This document shows, one piece after another, positions 1-11,730 of a DNA stretch of 64,000 nucleotides; position 1 is the stretch's first letter, and every line of letters begins with the position of its first letter. The stretch spans positions 310,001-374,000 of the forward strand of contig FJUW01000040.1 in assembly GCA_900074885.1 (NCBI GenBank). Direction: 5' to 3'. The translations under genes and the position numbers were made by a program. The notes beneath the pieces were generated by a model. It searched no databases. It worked only from the letters and a program-made list of their open reading frames with translations, and was not told the origin of the DNA. This DNA is from Rhynchosporium graminicola (lineage: Eukaryota; Ascomycota; Leotiomycetes; Helotiales; Ploettnerulaceae).

Positions 1-61
1 AAGAATTTTCACACGATCTCTAATTTTTGCTCCCATTCGCCTAAGAGTTCTTTTGTCTGTT

Positions 62-720
62 TCATCCAGATGTCTCAGTTTTCCGTGCCGCTTGTCTCTT
101 CCTTCTCTTCATAGCATTCATCACAACGGGAACTGTAGCAAGAACGCTTACACCTGCCAGTACCCACGCAATTATTTCGATGATCTTCAGCTCGTGACAT
201 TCGCTCAACCCGTCTCTGAGTTCTTTAACTCCTCCAAGTCCTTCATTGCATTTAATTAATCCCCACATTTGATGAATGAGGACTCCTGATACGATCCAGA
301 GAATTGTTGAGATGACAAGAAATGCCTATCATGCACAGTTAGCTAAAGCTCTCCATATCAACATGCGGGGACTTGCGGTGTGGAGCATGGAATGGAAATG
401 CTTCCTAGCACAATGAAAGCCACAATACACTGCAGAGAGGAGAATCGTTCGAGCGGACGAGAATATGAGGAACGCCAGTCGCGATCTTTCGGTCTTCGAA
501 TGCCATTTGTGTTTTCGTTGCAGGTATTGGAAGGAGTCAACGGAAAAGAACAGCTCGGCGATCGAAAGCAAAAACATGAGTCCAAAGAAGACTCTATGGT
601 ATTATTTAGCATTCGTGTTTCTGTGTACATGAAAGCGGCAACTCACGGTACATCCCAAGTCAATCTTTCCCTGGTACGGTTATTGGAGCTGCTCCTACCT
701 GCCTTAGACTTGCCAAACAT
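62..720 (-). CDS. Small four-transmembrane protein, MARVEL-like (hypothetical)
   Basis: Three exons on the minus strand (720-647, 593-377, 325-62) sum to 185 codons, 184 aa. The first intron is GT-AG (GTGAGT...CATAG). The second has a GC donor (GCAAGT) with a GCTAAC branch-like motif and a TAG acceptor; only this junction joins the two membrane-rich exons in frame. Four hydrophobic segments are visible: FFGLMFLLSIAELFF, LAFLIFSSARTILLSAVY, AFLVISTILWIVSGVLI and IIEIIAWVLAGVSVLAT. The protein ends in a basic tail (KRRKRQAARK). The third loop has two cysteines (IKCNE, SECHE). Four helices with short loops and a basic end resemble fungal MARVEL-type integral membrane proteins, but I recognise no diagnostic motif, so family and function are inference. 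The start at 720 is the first ATG in frame with exon 1 (MFGKSKAGR). Confidence 0.6.
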
Positions 721-2750
721 ATTAGTGGCCTCCAGAGAAGGTATAAGTCTCTTAGGTCAGGGCAAGAATCGAGACTTTTTGAAAGGTAATTGAAGTTCGA
801 GTACCGACCATAGCCGCAGCTATATACTATTACTTCTTTAGTAAATGATATCACGCTCAAAGACGCAAAGCCACGCGCGCATGATCAAAACTTGGGAATA
901 CCTGCCAATGAAAAAGCTTCTTACATTACAAACCTGTTTTATGATGGTCAAAATGTCACGATGTGGCTATTCCTTGTTTGCAGCCCTGTCGCCTGTGTTT
1001 TGACTGGGGTGGCTTCCACCCTGGGCAGCGAGATGTGGCTGATTTCATTGGTGTGAATAGCTTTGAACCGGAATTGAAGCTTTAGCTTGTACTTCACGGG
1101 TGCGGAAGTCGAAGCTTGATTGAATAAACCTTTCCACTGTCGTCCTTGTCAAACCTCAGTCAACGTGAGTGGGACATCAAGTGCTTAGCCTCGGTTCTTC
1201 GTTGCCACACGGGAGGTTTTTATATCCCGTTTTTCGTATAGAGAAAGATACCAGCATTTCAAGGACCACCCAGAACATGGCTGTTCTTCAAGATCCGAAT
1301 TTGTCAAGAGACTACTGAGTTGCATGGTGCCCAGCAAAAGATGTCTCCCAGTCTCCGGAGTTTAGACTCCCGGCGCTGAGTCAATTACCAAAACTTCCGA
1401 GCAGCTTGCTGATGTCTTGATGGGTACTTCTTCGTGTATGATTATTGGGGATTTCACTGGGGGAATTTACGAAGCGTCAATTTCTTGTTACTGAACTGCT
1501 TTCCTCGACTACATGTCGTTAGTTTGGCCTGCTATTCTCTTTAGCGTGAATGCGTTTCTGATGTCCCGCTTTCATTCCTCCTCAGTTGCCTCAGTTCTTG
1601 CTGACAACCCTTTGACTTCATCCTCCTCTACTCCTCTGACGATGAATTCGTCTGCATCCAGAGATCTAGCTTGCAGCAACTCCCGCGGCCCACCAAATGG
1701 CGAGTGTCAAGATATGCGCCGGAATAACAAGTGCTCTCGGTTGTCTCTCTTCAACAGATTGTAAGAATATCCTTGAGACCAGAAGGGTGAACGCCATCAT
1801 TCTCCTGGAGTTTCCCATCTTATGCTCGCCTGATTGGATTGCGAGGTCGATGCAACCCGTAAAAAATATAAAAAGCAAAATTTGGCGAGGTGCTTTTAGG
1901 CTCAGTCTAAGGTAGACAGGATATGGGAGGAATATACCTCCTATACGTTCTTCATGGGAATTATAGGGCTAGGAAGATATGCATCTCTCTTACAGGGCAG
2001 ATATAGTAATATAGCTCAGAGTCTTTTCATAATCCTGCAAGGGTTGCAACTCCCCGATTTTTCCTAGCGTTATTTACTCAAGCAGGTCCGATTGCTCTTC
2101 TCGACTATTCTCGGCGAACAGAACATTCCATCAGTAAGAAACGGTGGATCCATAGCAATTGCCATGATTTTGCTGTTTGAAAATCTTTTTTTTTTTTGAG
2201 TTCCGAGCAATCTGTAACAGAGGATCTACTCCCCTCTCTTTCTGCAGCCCAATAGGGGGCACATAGGGAACCAGAATATCACACTGAAACGATGCAAGAA
2301 AGTAAGATTAGACTGATGTAGAATGTACCGGATATACACGCTTTGCGTCCAGCGTTGCGACTGCTTTCTGGTGTTCTCGTAGTGATAAGCCCAGATACTC
2401 TTGTTGACAACAAGTGATTCGGGTTTGAAGGGGCTGGACTTCAGGAGACGTAAGGTGGGTACTGAAAATATCTCTTAGAGTAAATTCAAGTGTCTAAACA
2501 CAATTTTTTGTACCTCGACTGATTACAAATGTCATATCTGCGTTCTGACATGCAGTTAGCATGATACTGATGGCTTGAATGTAGTTCTGTGGTCATGAAG
2601 CTAGCCATGTTCAAATAGGTTTTGGGTGACTTCAATCAGTCTCAAATGACTCCAAAGAAGTATTACCCGAAAGTATCGTCAACAGAATATAGCAAGTAAT
2701 GGTCCCGATCCAGGCCTTTATAAACCACCATAAGTCTTCATGATATAGTG
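721..2750. other. Intergenic, no confident gene; possible decayed coding stretch near 1.5-1.9 kb
   Basis: No convincing gene is visible. On the minus strand at about 1880-1510 two overlapping frames look protein-like: one holds a hydrophobic run (HILTLAIWWAAGV) and the next an acidic stretch (DEFIVRGVEEDEV). No splice pair joins them cleanly, and stops interrupt both. This may be a decayed membrane-protein gene or chance. From about 2700 the base composition drifts into the RIP-degraded block. Confidence 0.3.
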
Positions 2751-2819
2751 CTTTAAGTCTATCTTATATTAAGCGTTTTATAGATCAGAGGTAGGGAGAA
2801 AAACTCACCTGTTAATTAG

Positions 2820-3560
2820 TCCTTTAAAAAAACTTATACGCTGATTAGTTACAGGTCCGTTATAGGCGTATATAGCTAGGAATACTAAACTCCTGTCTAT
2901 AAACCGCCTATCGCGTCTATATATACCTTTTTAATAACTTATAATTAATATTTCTTATAGAATCTTCCCTGCTATAGTATTATAATTATTATTAACTAGT
3001 TCGGCCTGCGGGTAACTTTCTTCAGAATCGTCTTAGTAGACGATATAAGATATATTATCAGTATAGGGTATACTCGTAATAGCCTCTTACGGGACTAGAG
3101 GCTAACTCTCCCGTAGGCTAATCCAGATGCTATTAGTACTATATAATAACCTCTCGGCGAATTAGATACGAATGCACCTCGATAAACCTGTAGCGATTCT
3201 ATTACTACTCTTATAGCTAATATACGCCTTATTAAACGCTACCGGCGGACGCGGGCTTAGATTAATACGGATACTGCACTAGTACTACTTTTACTCCTAT
3301 AACTATTACTATAACTATTATACCTGTTTATAGTCGGTATAGCCTTAATTCCTACTCCTCTACTACTAACGCCTCCGCTATTACAGCTCGATACGTCCGA
3401 TCCTTTTATTATAGCCCCTGTATAAGCCCTAGTACCTCTAATACCTCCTCGAGCGCCTATACTAGTTATACGGCCTCTAACGCCCTATAGGGCCCCTCTA
3501 CTAGCTCCTGCTATGCCTGTTCCTGCTAGATAGTAGTCCGTATATCGACCTGATAGGCCG
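2820..3560 (+). other. RIP-degraded sequence upstream of the Helitron N-terminal relic
   Basis: This AT-rich stretch has no open frame. From about 3290 the plus-strand frames read as Ser/Thr/Ala/Pro-rich low complexity, as expected for the variable N-terminal part of a fungal Helitron helicase, but nothing diagnostic remains. Assignment to the Helitron is inference from its position directly before the recognisable domain. Confidence 0.3.
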
Positions 3561-4108
3561 CTAGACGTTAAGGAGATAATTTATACTTATATAGAGTATA
3601 CTACTTTATACTAGATTAGCGAGGCTATTATAAGCGGCTAGTTTAAGCTCTATTATAAGAAAGGAGATTATATATTACTAAATTTATAGAGGCCCCCGGA
3701 TACGTTATTTCGCTTATTAGATTATAATAACCCGCGGAATGCAGAGTTTCAGACGAATATACGAGCGTATAATTCCGCTCTATCTTTTATATCTATTAGT
3801 ACTAAAGGGGATAACTATATTAATACGTCCCGTGGAATTCGGACGTGTATAGTTTATAGGAACCTCTATTATTTCTAAGGCCCGTTGGACTCTACTATAG
3901 ACGAAATACTAGTATTTATATAGCTATTCTTCTTCGATCCTGCTTATACTATAACGATTCGCTAATAATAGAGCCTATAACTAGACTATACGATCCTTAG
4001 CGACTTATACTAGATAATTATAGAAGTTAACTCTTTTATTTAGGTATATAAGACCGTATAAGAGCAGTTATAGACTTAGGATAGCCCTTTCCGAATAGTT
4101 ATTAGCTT
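3560..4108 (+). pseudogene. Helitron helicase, N-terminal (Helitron-like N domain) relic
   Basis: The plus-strand frame, read across RIP stops, matches the Helitron_like_N domain pattern: a 'YKKGDYILL..RPPDTLFRLL' type start, then 'NAEFQTNIRAYNSALSF', a short 'RGIRT' segment, 'DPAYTITIR' and 'PFRIVIS'. These are the conserved blocks just before the Rep domain of fungal Helitron helicases. The frame is broken by TAG and TAA codons and is cut at 4109 by an LTR. The Rep domain and helicase motifs I and II are not found in this piece. The matching C-terminal helicase piece lies about 5.2 kb downstream in the same orientation, so one ancestral element was probably interrupted and partly deleted. 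Inactive. Confidence 0.7.
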
Positions 4109-4376
4109 TATGACGACAGCTCACCTGAATATCATATGAGAAGAAGGATAGATAACAGGGCCCAAGTTCATAGGTATCCCGGCAGAACTAGTATCCGACC
4201 TAGTATAGTATCGGACTAGTACTAGTATATATATATAAGGTACTTTATACTCTATCTCTCTTCTTCTTCTTTCCTTATCTTTTTATTTCTTTCGTAGTAG
4301 ATTATATAAGATCGCTTTTAGCTTTCTTACTTATTTATTCTTACTTATATATTACTTTAAGTCTTATATTATTATA
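4109..4376 (+). repeat. LTR of element A (5', full length)
   Basis: This is a 268-bp LTR. It starts TATGACGAC (RIP form of TGTGACGAC) and ends ...TATTATA (RIP form of GTCGTTACA), so the ends form the usual TG...CA inverted termini. The first about 66 bp keep CA and TG dinucleotides, whereas the rest is RIP-mutated. The same 268-bp unit occurs at 11735-12002 and 19244-19511 in inverse orientation. Confidence 0.88.
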
Positions 4377-6702
4377 TTAAATAAAAAGATTAAGATAGCC
4401 GGAGATAGCTTATTATAATATCTTATTACTAAGTTAGTTATTCGATAACTACTTATATATAGCTAAGATACTAAAGATCTCTCGGATAACTATAAATTAG
4501 GGTTTAATTTAGCTTATTATAAATAGTATAATAGAGGAGGTTTTCGCTAATACTCCTTTAATAACTCCTTTAGTATAAAAGAATTATAGATAGATTTTGA
4601 AGAAAATATAATAAATACCTCGGAACTTTAACTTCTATATATCGCTACTGAAATAGCTTTAATATATCTCTTTTTAAGCTATTATTATAGCTCTTAACTA
4701 ATAAACTAGAGACCTCTCTAGTTCTAAGGGAACTTAACGCGATCCTTCCTACTTTACCTCTAAACCTAATCTATTATACTCTTCTTTACTCTAAATATCT
4801 CTTACTCTAGAGAACGTTAATACTTTATTAAAGAAGTACTAACTAAAAGGGAAAGGAAAATAAAAGCGAAATTCACTAGGAGTATAACCGCTAAGTACTC
4901 TTATTATTATAAGTAACTCGAACCTGATCTATTTCCTCTTATAATAATTAGTAGACTAGAAAGAAAAGAATAACTCTTTAGAAGATACTATAGATAGACT
5001 AATCTCTATATAAGATAAGTTCTTTATAAGAGTCTCTCGCTTATCTTCGACTCTCCTACTAGAACTAATATTATAATCTCCGTGTATTCTAGAGTTTAAT
5101 AAGCTAATAAACTCTATTCTAATATATAATACTAAGAGAGAAGATATTATTCCTAATAAACTATCTTCTTCTTCTAGCGCCGAATTAGTAGAGTTACGCC
5201 TTAGGAAGTCTTATCTTACTAAGAAGATCTTACTCCTAGATAATAGATCGGACCTTACTTTCCTCTAATAGAGAGTATTAATATAAGACTAGCTAGCTAT
5301 AAACGCTAATTATTACTTTATAGACTTCTCCCGGCGTGTTCTTATATAAGAGCTAGTTACTAGATTAGCTAAGGAGTATCTTACGCTTTAGTATCTCGCT
5401 AACGAGTTTAAAACTAGTAATAAAATAATCTCCTTATTAGAGAAGAACTTTCTTACTAGTTTAAAGGAAGATAATTATTATAATACTTTCTACTACTTAG
5501 AAATATAATAACCCGGCTATATACGCGAGACTTTCGCTAAGTTTCGTAGTCGATTTTAAAGTACTACTATCTAAAGTAAAGTTAAAAAGAAAAAGTAGTT
5601 CTTCTATATATAAGATAAGATTATATTATCCTTATACGCTTTAACTCTTATTATTAAACTAATATAAAATAAGGATTACGCTTCTATAATTAGATCCTTA
5701 CTTTCTTTTAATACTAAGTATTACTATAACTTAGAATATACTTATCCCGAGAAAGCTACTACTTAGGTATAGTATTATAAGCTTACTATTACTACTATAA
5801 CTACTACTAGTTTTACCTCTTACTAGTCCTTAAGCTTAGCTCCTCGATAAACTACTCCTATACTATACGTATATACTTCTACTCTAGTATAAGCTAATAC
5901 TCCCTCCGCGCTAAAACGCTTTACTACCTCGACCGGAGAACCCCTTAGGTATTATAGTTATAGATAGCTCAGTTATATTAAGCTAGACTGCCCTAACTTA
6001 CCTAAGGTTTAATTAATTAACGAATTTCCGGAAGAAGAGAGAGTAACTAAGGAAGTAATAGAAGATATACCCTCCGAATCTAGACTAATACTAGAAGGAA
6101 ATAATAAGGCTTAAGTAAAAACTCTTTCTTAGGTCTACGTAGATATAATCTCTCTAATCTAGACTTTAACTCCCTAATAGGAAGTAAGTAATTTATATAC
6201 CTAACTATAATTAATATAAATAAGCTAGAAGTTTCTATAAATAGCTTAATCGATACTAGAGCGAATAGTTATTTATTTATTAATCGTACTCTTACCGGAC
6301 GACTATTAGGAGCCCTTAGTATTAAAATCGAGCTACTACTTTATTCTATTCTAATATATAGTTTCTAATAGTATATTAGAACTTATATTACTTATTTTAT
6401 ATATTTATACATTTCTATTAATAATAAGCGTATTTATAACTACTCTTTTATTCTCCTTAATTTAGGATAATAAGATATAATTATTAGTATTAAATAGATA
6501 CGACGATTTCAGGTTAAGCTAGATACGCTCTACTATAAGCTACTATAGTCGGAATACTATTTAGCTACTCTCTAATATAATAAGGAGATAATTATAACTC
6601 TACTACTTTATAAACCTAGTATTAATCGATCTTACTAAATCGACGCTAATACGCAGGACTTAGCTATAAACTAGCTAGACTAATACTAATTATACTAAAA
6701 AG

Positions 6703-6904
6703 TATCTCAGCAGAATTAGTATCTAACCCGGTATAATATTAGACTAGTACCGGTATATATATATAAGGTACCTTATACTCTATCTCTCTTCTTCTTCCTT
6801 CCTTATCTTTTTGTTTTCTTCGTAGTAAACTATATAAGATCGCTCTTAGCCTCCCTACTTATTTATTCTTACTTATATACCGCCTTAAGTCTTATGTCGT
6901 TACA
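6703..6904 (+). repeat. LTR of element A (3', truncated)
   Basis: This 202-bp copy corresponds to LTR positions 67-268. It ends CTTATGTCGTTACA, the least mutated terminus of the four copies. The missing first 66 bp and the missing pol region are one deletion. Confidence 0.87.
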
Positions 6905-8720
6905 CTTCTGCGGACTTATCTATCTAATCCGGCGCCTTTTCTATTTAATAAAGTAAAGTAATATAGTTTCGAGTTAATAGTAGTAGGAATATTCTATTTC
7001 TCGATAAAGGCCGGGTTTATAAAGCGTTCTATAGCTCCTGAATCGATAAGTGCTTTTATCTTAATATTATCTACTATAACTAGTAAGATTAACTGATCGA
7101 ACTCTCTAGTAGTAGTAAGCTCTAGGTATAGTAGTTCTATTATAGAGTAATCACGTGCTTCTTTAATAATTCTCCTTATTATTTCGTTTAACTAGGTCTT
7201 AAGGCCGGGTTCGTAGGTAATTAAGGTATAAGGTATATAATAATAGAGATTAACCTGCCCTTAAATCAGATCTAGTACTATTCTTTAATAGGTAGCTAGT
7301 TCTAATAGATATTATCTTCTCTACTAATAACGTTCCCTTCCTGTTTCCTTAGTAATAGCTTAGGTATCTTTTATCCGAAGAAACTAATCTAGTTATTTAA
7401 ACTCTTTTAGTTCAGGTTCTCCTTCGAGGTTAGCTACGTAACTATCTAGTCGTTCCTCGATATCCCCGGTATTAACCTGGAATATAATAGTAGTAGTATC
7501 GCAGTAAGTAATAACGTAGTCTATATTTAGGTTAAGTATATTATAGGTTTAATAATACTCTATAAAATCGGACTTAGTTCTGTTATAAACTTATATTCTT
7601 CTTTTATTATTATGATTTCGAAGAGTCTAGTTTTCGTTATTATATAGAAGGTTATTATATAAATAGTTTCTTTTATCTATAATACTCTAGCTTTCTTAGT
7701 CTTCGTTTAGAAGTTTAATTAAGTTTTCTTCGAATCTTTCGCTAGATTTATAAGTTATAAAGTCCTACGAACTCTATTCTACGCTAGAAGCTTCTTAGTA
7801 GTCTAGCTTTCTTTCTGCTAGTCTGAATTCTCTCTTAGGTTTATTCTAAGGTTTCCCTCCCTATTTCTTCTTCTAAGAGCAGTCACGTGCGAGGTATCCT
7901 ATCTTATTACACGTATAGTAAAGACCTTTCTCTCGACATTTATCTTTCTCAGCTTAGCCCTTAGATCCTCTCTTTACTCTATCTAATTCTATTAGATTAT
8001 AATAGTTATATTTATTACTCAGGTAAGGCTAGAAATTCCCTTATTACTTACTATATTATTATAGAAATTAGGGCTTCCGGAGGTAAGTAGATATAAAGTA
8101 TCCTCCTTTTTCTTTCGCTTATTCCTAGATTCGTTTATTAATAGTAATAGATAATCTAATTAAGTCCTCTAGGTTACCTAGTTTACTAGCCCTAGAGAGC
8201 TTATCCTTAATATAGTCCTTAAGGCCTCGATAGTATTAAGCTCTTAATCTACTATCTATCTAGTCTAACTATATAGAATATTAGTAGAACTTAGTAGTAT
8301 ATTTATAGATAGATCCTTATTATCGAATTCCGAGTAGGTACTTCTTATCTTATTCCTTCTTATTAAGGTCTCTGAAGACTCTTTTAATAATATTAGTAAA
8401 GCTTACAGGGGTTCGAAAGATAACTCAGCTTTTTTCAGTTATAGTAGTAGAATAAGCTCTAGATAAGTATTAATTAACTAAGTAGTTACTTAAAGCTAGC
8501 TTAATCTAGTAAGCTATAGTATCGCAGAGGAATAAGGCGATCTATAGGACTTTAAGGGAGTCTGCTTCGAACTTATCCTTATTAAAAGCGAGGTATATCT
8601 AGTACTAAAGGATAAACTATCTTAGTTTATTATAGTTCCTATAATAGGTATTAAGTAGGTTCACACGAAGCGGTATACTCTTATCGACCTTATTAACCTT
8701 ATCCGGCCTACTAGTCTAGG
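6905..8720 (-). pseudogene. Second Ty3/gypsy family: Gag-protease fragment
   Basis: On the minus strand the frame gives a Gag-like stretch ('GLKDYIKDKLSRAS', 'LEDLIRLSITINKRI') at about 8.25-8.1 kb. A zinc-knuckle remnant follows at about 7.92-7.87 kb (YYTCNKIGYLARDC). A retropepsin motif follows at about 7.06 kb (KALIDSGAIERFINPAF), with the DSG catalytic triad intact in reading. The fragment ends abruptly at 6904 against the LTR of element A, so RT, RNase H and integrase are absent. Its Gag differs from that of A and B, hence a separate family. Stops from RIP are scattered throughout. The 5' end toward 9 kb is not resolved. Confidence 0.72.
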
Positions 8721-9279
8721 AGCTTTCTCTTACGACAGATCCTTCTTTAGTAGCTATTTCGTTCTTACTAACGATACTTCAAGTGAGGTGCTTAAAGTAT
8801 AATATTCCTAGTTCTGACTAGTACGCGGTATATAGGCTTATCGGTTAGTATTAGCTATAAAGTAAAGTAAATAAGAAGTTCGGTTCTTAATTAGAATTAA
8901 GACGTTATAAGTAAGTGTTAATTACTATATGAATTTAAGCACGAAGCTCCTATCTAATAGTAGAAGTGCTAGTCTTATGTAGAATCTTCGTTCCCTTATA
9001 CTAGCTATATAAGACTGTCTTATAGAGCGCGCAAGCTCTCGCGACCTGTCTAGCAGTCTAGCATATCACGTGATCATGGATCACCTATAGCTATAATACT
9101 ATTATTACTTTAATATAGGTAGATATATAGTACTACTCGCTGGTTTATACTATAATCGTGTTAGTGCCTTTCCTCTAATAGTACTAACTCTTTCCTGGTA
9201 CTAAAACCCGTCTGGTAAGCCAGGACGGTTTTAGTGCTAAGAACTATGCTGGTTCGTGATATTCTATTTAGTAGAGTAC
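8721..9279. other. Unresolved AT-rich junction with a less mutated patch at 9.05-9.25 kb
   Basis: This may hold the 5' LTR or leader of the 6.9-8.7 kb gypsy fragment, but no second copy is present to define it. CA and TG dinucleotides return at about 9050-9250, where a CACGTGATC motif and a GC-rich hairpin are found. Confidence 0.35.
9202..9237. repeat. Imperfect hairpin ACTAAAACCCGTCTGG / CCAGGACGGTTTTAGT
   Basis: Arms of 16 bases separated by a 4-base loop (taag) form a near-perfect palindrome in a patch that escaped RIP. It could be a terminal-repeat junction of a DNA transposon or a Helitron-type hairpin. No second copy was seen in the window. Confidence 0.5.
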
Positions 9280-10240
9280 TTATAATTATAAGAGGAGATT
9301 TTATATAGATCCTACTAGTAGTTCCGCAAGGGAGTCGAGCTGATATTATTACAGCTTACTTATAAAGGTTATTTATCTAGCTATAGCTATAGCAGATCGC
9401 TTTATAGATTAATATACGTATATAAGAAGGTAGCTATAGACCTGATTTTATAAACTAGGTCAGAAGTATTCCGTATAATACTATAAAACAAGAGATAATT
9501 ACGATTCCGGCTTATATTTATTAACTAGTTAGTACTATAGGCCTGATCGATCACGTCTACCTGCTATAGCTTATAGTATAGGCGTTAAGGGATTTAATAG
9601 TCTTTAACAGGCGATATTTACTATCCCCTTTAAATTCTATAGTTACGGAGCTAAATCGGATAATTATCGAGCGCTTACTAGGTATAATCCGGACCTATCT
9701 CTCTATAGATATATATATTATAGAAGAAGATATATCCGCTAGTGAGATCGATCTGTTTCTAGCTAAGGTTTTAAAGAATATCGATATTCCCTTCTTATTA
9801 CTATTAGAGCTTCACTTAAAAGTTAGTATATTAGTAATACTTTTACAGAACCTAAACTAGCTAGCAGGACTTTATAATAGTTCGCGGCTAGTAGTTACTA
9901 GTTTACGAAAGTATTATATCGAGGCGCGGTTAATTAGCAGGGATTGTAATAGGAAGTTACGATTATTACTACGTATTAAATTAACTTTAGCAGATAATAG
10001 TTTAGGGATTACTCTTCAATAGAAGTAGTTCCTAGTCTATTTATTATTTATAATAACTATTAATAAGTCTTAAGGGTAGAGCTTTTATATAATTAGGTTA
10101 GATTTACAGATCCTAGTATTTATATATAATTAGTTATACGTTAGGATTTCCTATATATTATCTATTATAAGCTTAAGTATATTACTACTAGTTAAGAATT
10201 AAGGCCGTATACTAAATATAATTTACTTAGAAGTCTTAAT
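9280..10240 (+). pseudogene. Helitron helicase, C-terminal (PIF1-type) relic
   Basis: Read across RIP stops, the plus strand gives helicase motifs of the Helitron/PIF1 family. These are 'GDF..ILLVVPQGSRADII' near 9.28 kb, 'LKVSILVILLQNLNQLAGLYN' with 'RLVVT' near 9.8-9.9 kb, and 'TINKS.G.SF' near 10.06 kb, followed by 'LYVRIS' and 'NIIYLEVL'. This is the order seen in fungal Helitrons. The N-terminal domain lies at 3560-4108. The intervening Rep domain and Walker A/B motifs were not found, so the relic is broken by insertion plus loss. Not functional. Confidence 0.78.
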
Positions 10241-11560
10241 AGATATTTAATAATATTTATAAGTTATAAGAATATATTATATTATATATTAAAAGAAAAG
10301 TTAGTTTTTTTTTAGCCTTTTAGCTATTAGTTCATATTATATAGACACTTATAAACGCTACCCGGACTCGGGATTTCGGACCGGAATTCTATATTATACC
10401 CTTATAAAGGACTTATAAGGGGATTTAAAAGTTATCCTTACTCTTAGATTCTCTACTAACTAATTTAGCTATCTCTATATCTATACCTATAAGCTTAGAT
10501 ATCAGACCGCTATAGATCAGAAGCAGTTAGCGTATACGATTAGTAGAATAGGCCGGACGAGCAGACGAGGCTATTACAGGTTAGTTATAAGCTAGATAAG
10601 TATTAGAATAAGTTAGAATAGACTTATACGAACTACGATAGATATCACGCTTCTTACGCTTTTACTTTCGCTTAGATAGTATACCGGAACCGGACTTAGT
10701 AAGCATATTATTCGGACTTATAAGCTTATAAATATTAGTAATAAGTCAGAAAAAGGGGGAAATAAGTAAGAAATAAGTAAGGAATAGACTTACGGAAATT
10801 ATGGTAAATACTCTTAGAGTTATAATAATAGTTATTATAATTACTACTTAAGAAACTAGGAACAGATACATAAACTATAAAGTGACTAGCTTTCTCGTAA
10901 ATATTATAAGGCAAGTCGTTTTCAGTACTAACTATTACTTATAATATTAGTTTATAGCTCGTAATAGATTAGAATAAGTAGGAAATTTACTATAAGTAAC
11001 TATATAAGCCTTTTTATTAATAGCTTAATACGGATTATACGGGTGCTTTATAGGGTCGCGCGCGACTAGAACACGAACTAGGAGTATCTTATATAAGGTA
11101 ATAAATATAGCGGATAGCTTTACAGATACGATAGTAAGTCTTACGGATATGTATTAGTAGATACGGACTATAAAAGGAAAGGATTAGAAGGATTAACTTA
11201 TTAGGAGAGATTTATAATTTCTATAATAGGCTTATAACTACTAGGATTAAGTAAGTATAAGCCTATAATAAGAGTAAGAGAGACTAGAATAGACGAATTA
11301 GTATCTAGGGAAGCTATCTTATAGGCTATTAATAGACTTATAGGTATAGGGTTAGAAAGTATGAGTATATAATTACTAACCTATATAAGTATAAATTATA
11401 AAAACAGAAAGAAAACAGGTATAGGATAAGGAAACTTACTTGAAGTTAGTTATAATAGAAAGAAAAAGATAGAGTTAATAGAAGAAAGTCTATATATATA
11501 TTAGGAAAGGTAGTCTATATACCCTATAGAATAGAGCTAACTTAATCTATAGAGTTTACT
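10241..11560. other. RIP-degraded DNA after the Helitron relic, unassigned
   Basis: AT-rich, stop-filled in all frames, with no motif that I recognise. It may be the 3' non-coding part of the Helitron or another repeat. CA and TG return from about 11560, which suggests the repeat ends there. Confidence 0.4.
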
Positions 11561-11691
11561 CTATTTGAACTGATTAATTAATTGATTATTTATATTCAAT
11601 TGAGCTATATTAATATACCTGCCTATTTAGGTAATTATTTATTAACTTTAATAGTATGCCTAACTGCTGTTAAGCGGGATACTGACTAATA

Positions 11692-11730
11692 ACGGCTCCG
11701 CAGCGGAGCGAGGTCTCGTGACCCCGGAGC
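11692..11730. repeat. GC-rich inverted repeat GGCTCCG...CGGAGCC beside the element B insertion
   Basis: Seven-base perfect arms enclose further nested complementarity (CTCCGCAGCGGAG, GGTCTCGTGACC). It is unmutated and lies directly left of the target duplication of element B. It does not fold as a tRNA. Confidence 0.55.

Larger units (their letters stand above)
4109..6904 (+). mobile_element. Ty3/gypsy element A: internally deleted Gag-protease derivative
   Basis: This element is bounded by a full 268-bp LTR (4109-4376) and a 5'-truncated 202-bp LTR (6703-6904). The 2326-bp interior is collinear, with no apparent length change, with 19243-16918 of element B read on the minus strand. It holds a Gag relic, a zinc-knuckle remnant near 5.95 kb (YYSYRQLSYIKLDC, with all but the last metal ligand mutated) and a protease remnant near 6.25 kb (LIDTRANSYLFI, from the LIDSGA family). 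It stops before reverse transcriptase. The deletion runs from the start of the RT region to position 66 of the 3' LTR. Flanks do not form a target duplication (agctt against cttct). RIP has saturated it with stops. Not autonomous. Confidence 0.85.

Noticed and set aside
380..793. Plus-strand 137-codon frame near the left edge
   Set aside because: It is antisense to the spliced four-helix membrane protein gene, whose three exons join in phase with proper splice signals.
11692..11730. Possible tRNA or SINE head because of 7-bp GGCTCCG/CGGAGCC arms
   Set aside because: The enclosed segment is too short (about 25 bases) for D and anticodon arms, and the B-box-like GGTCTCGTGACC does not fit the T-arm consensus.
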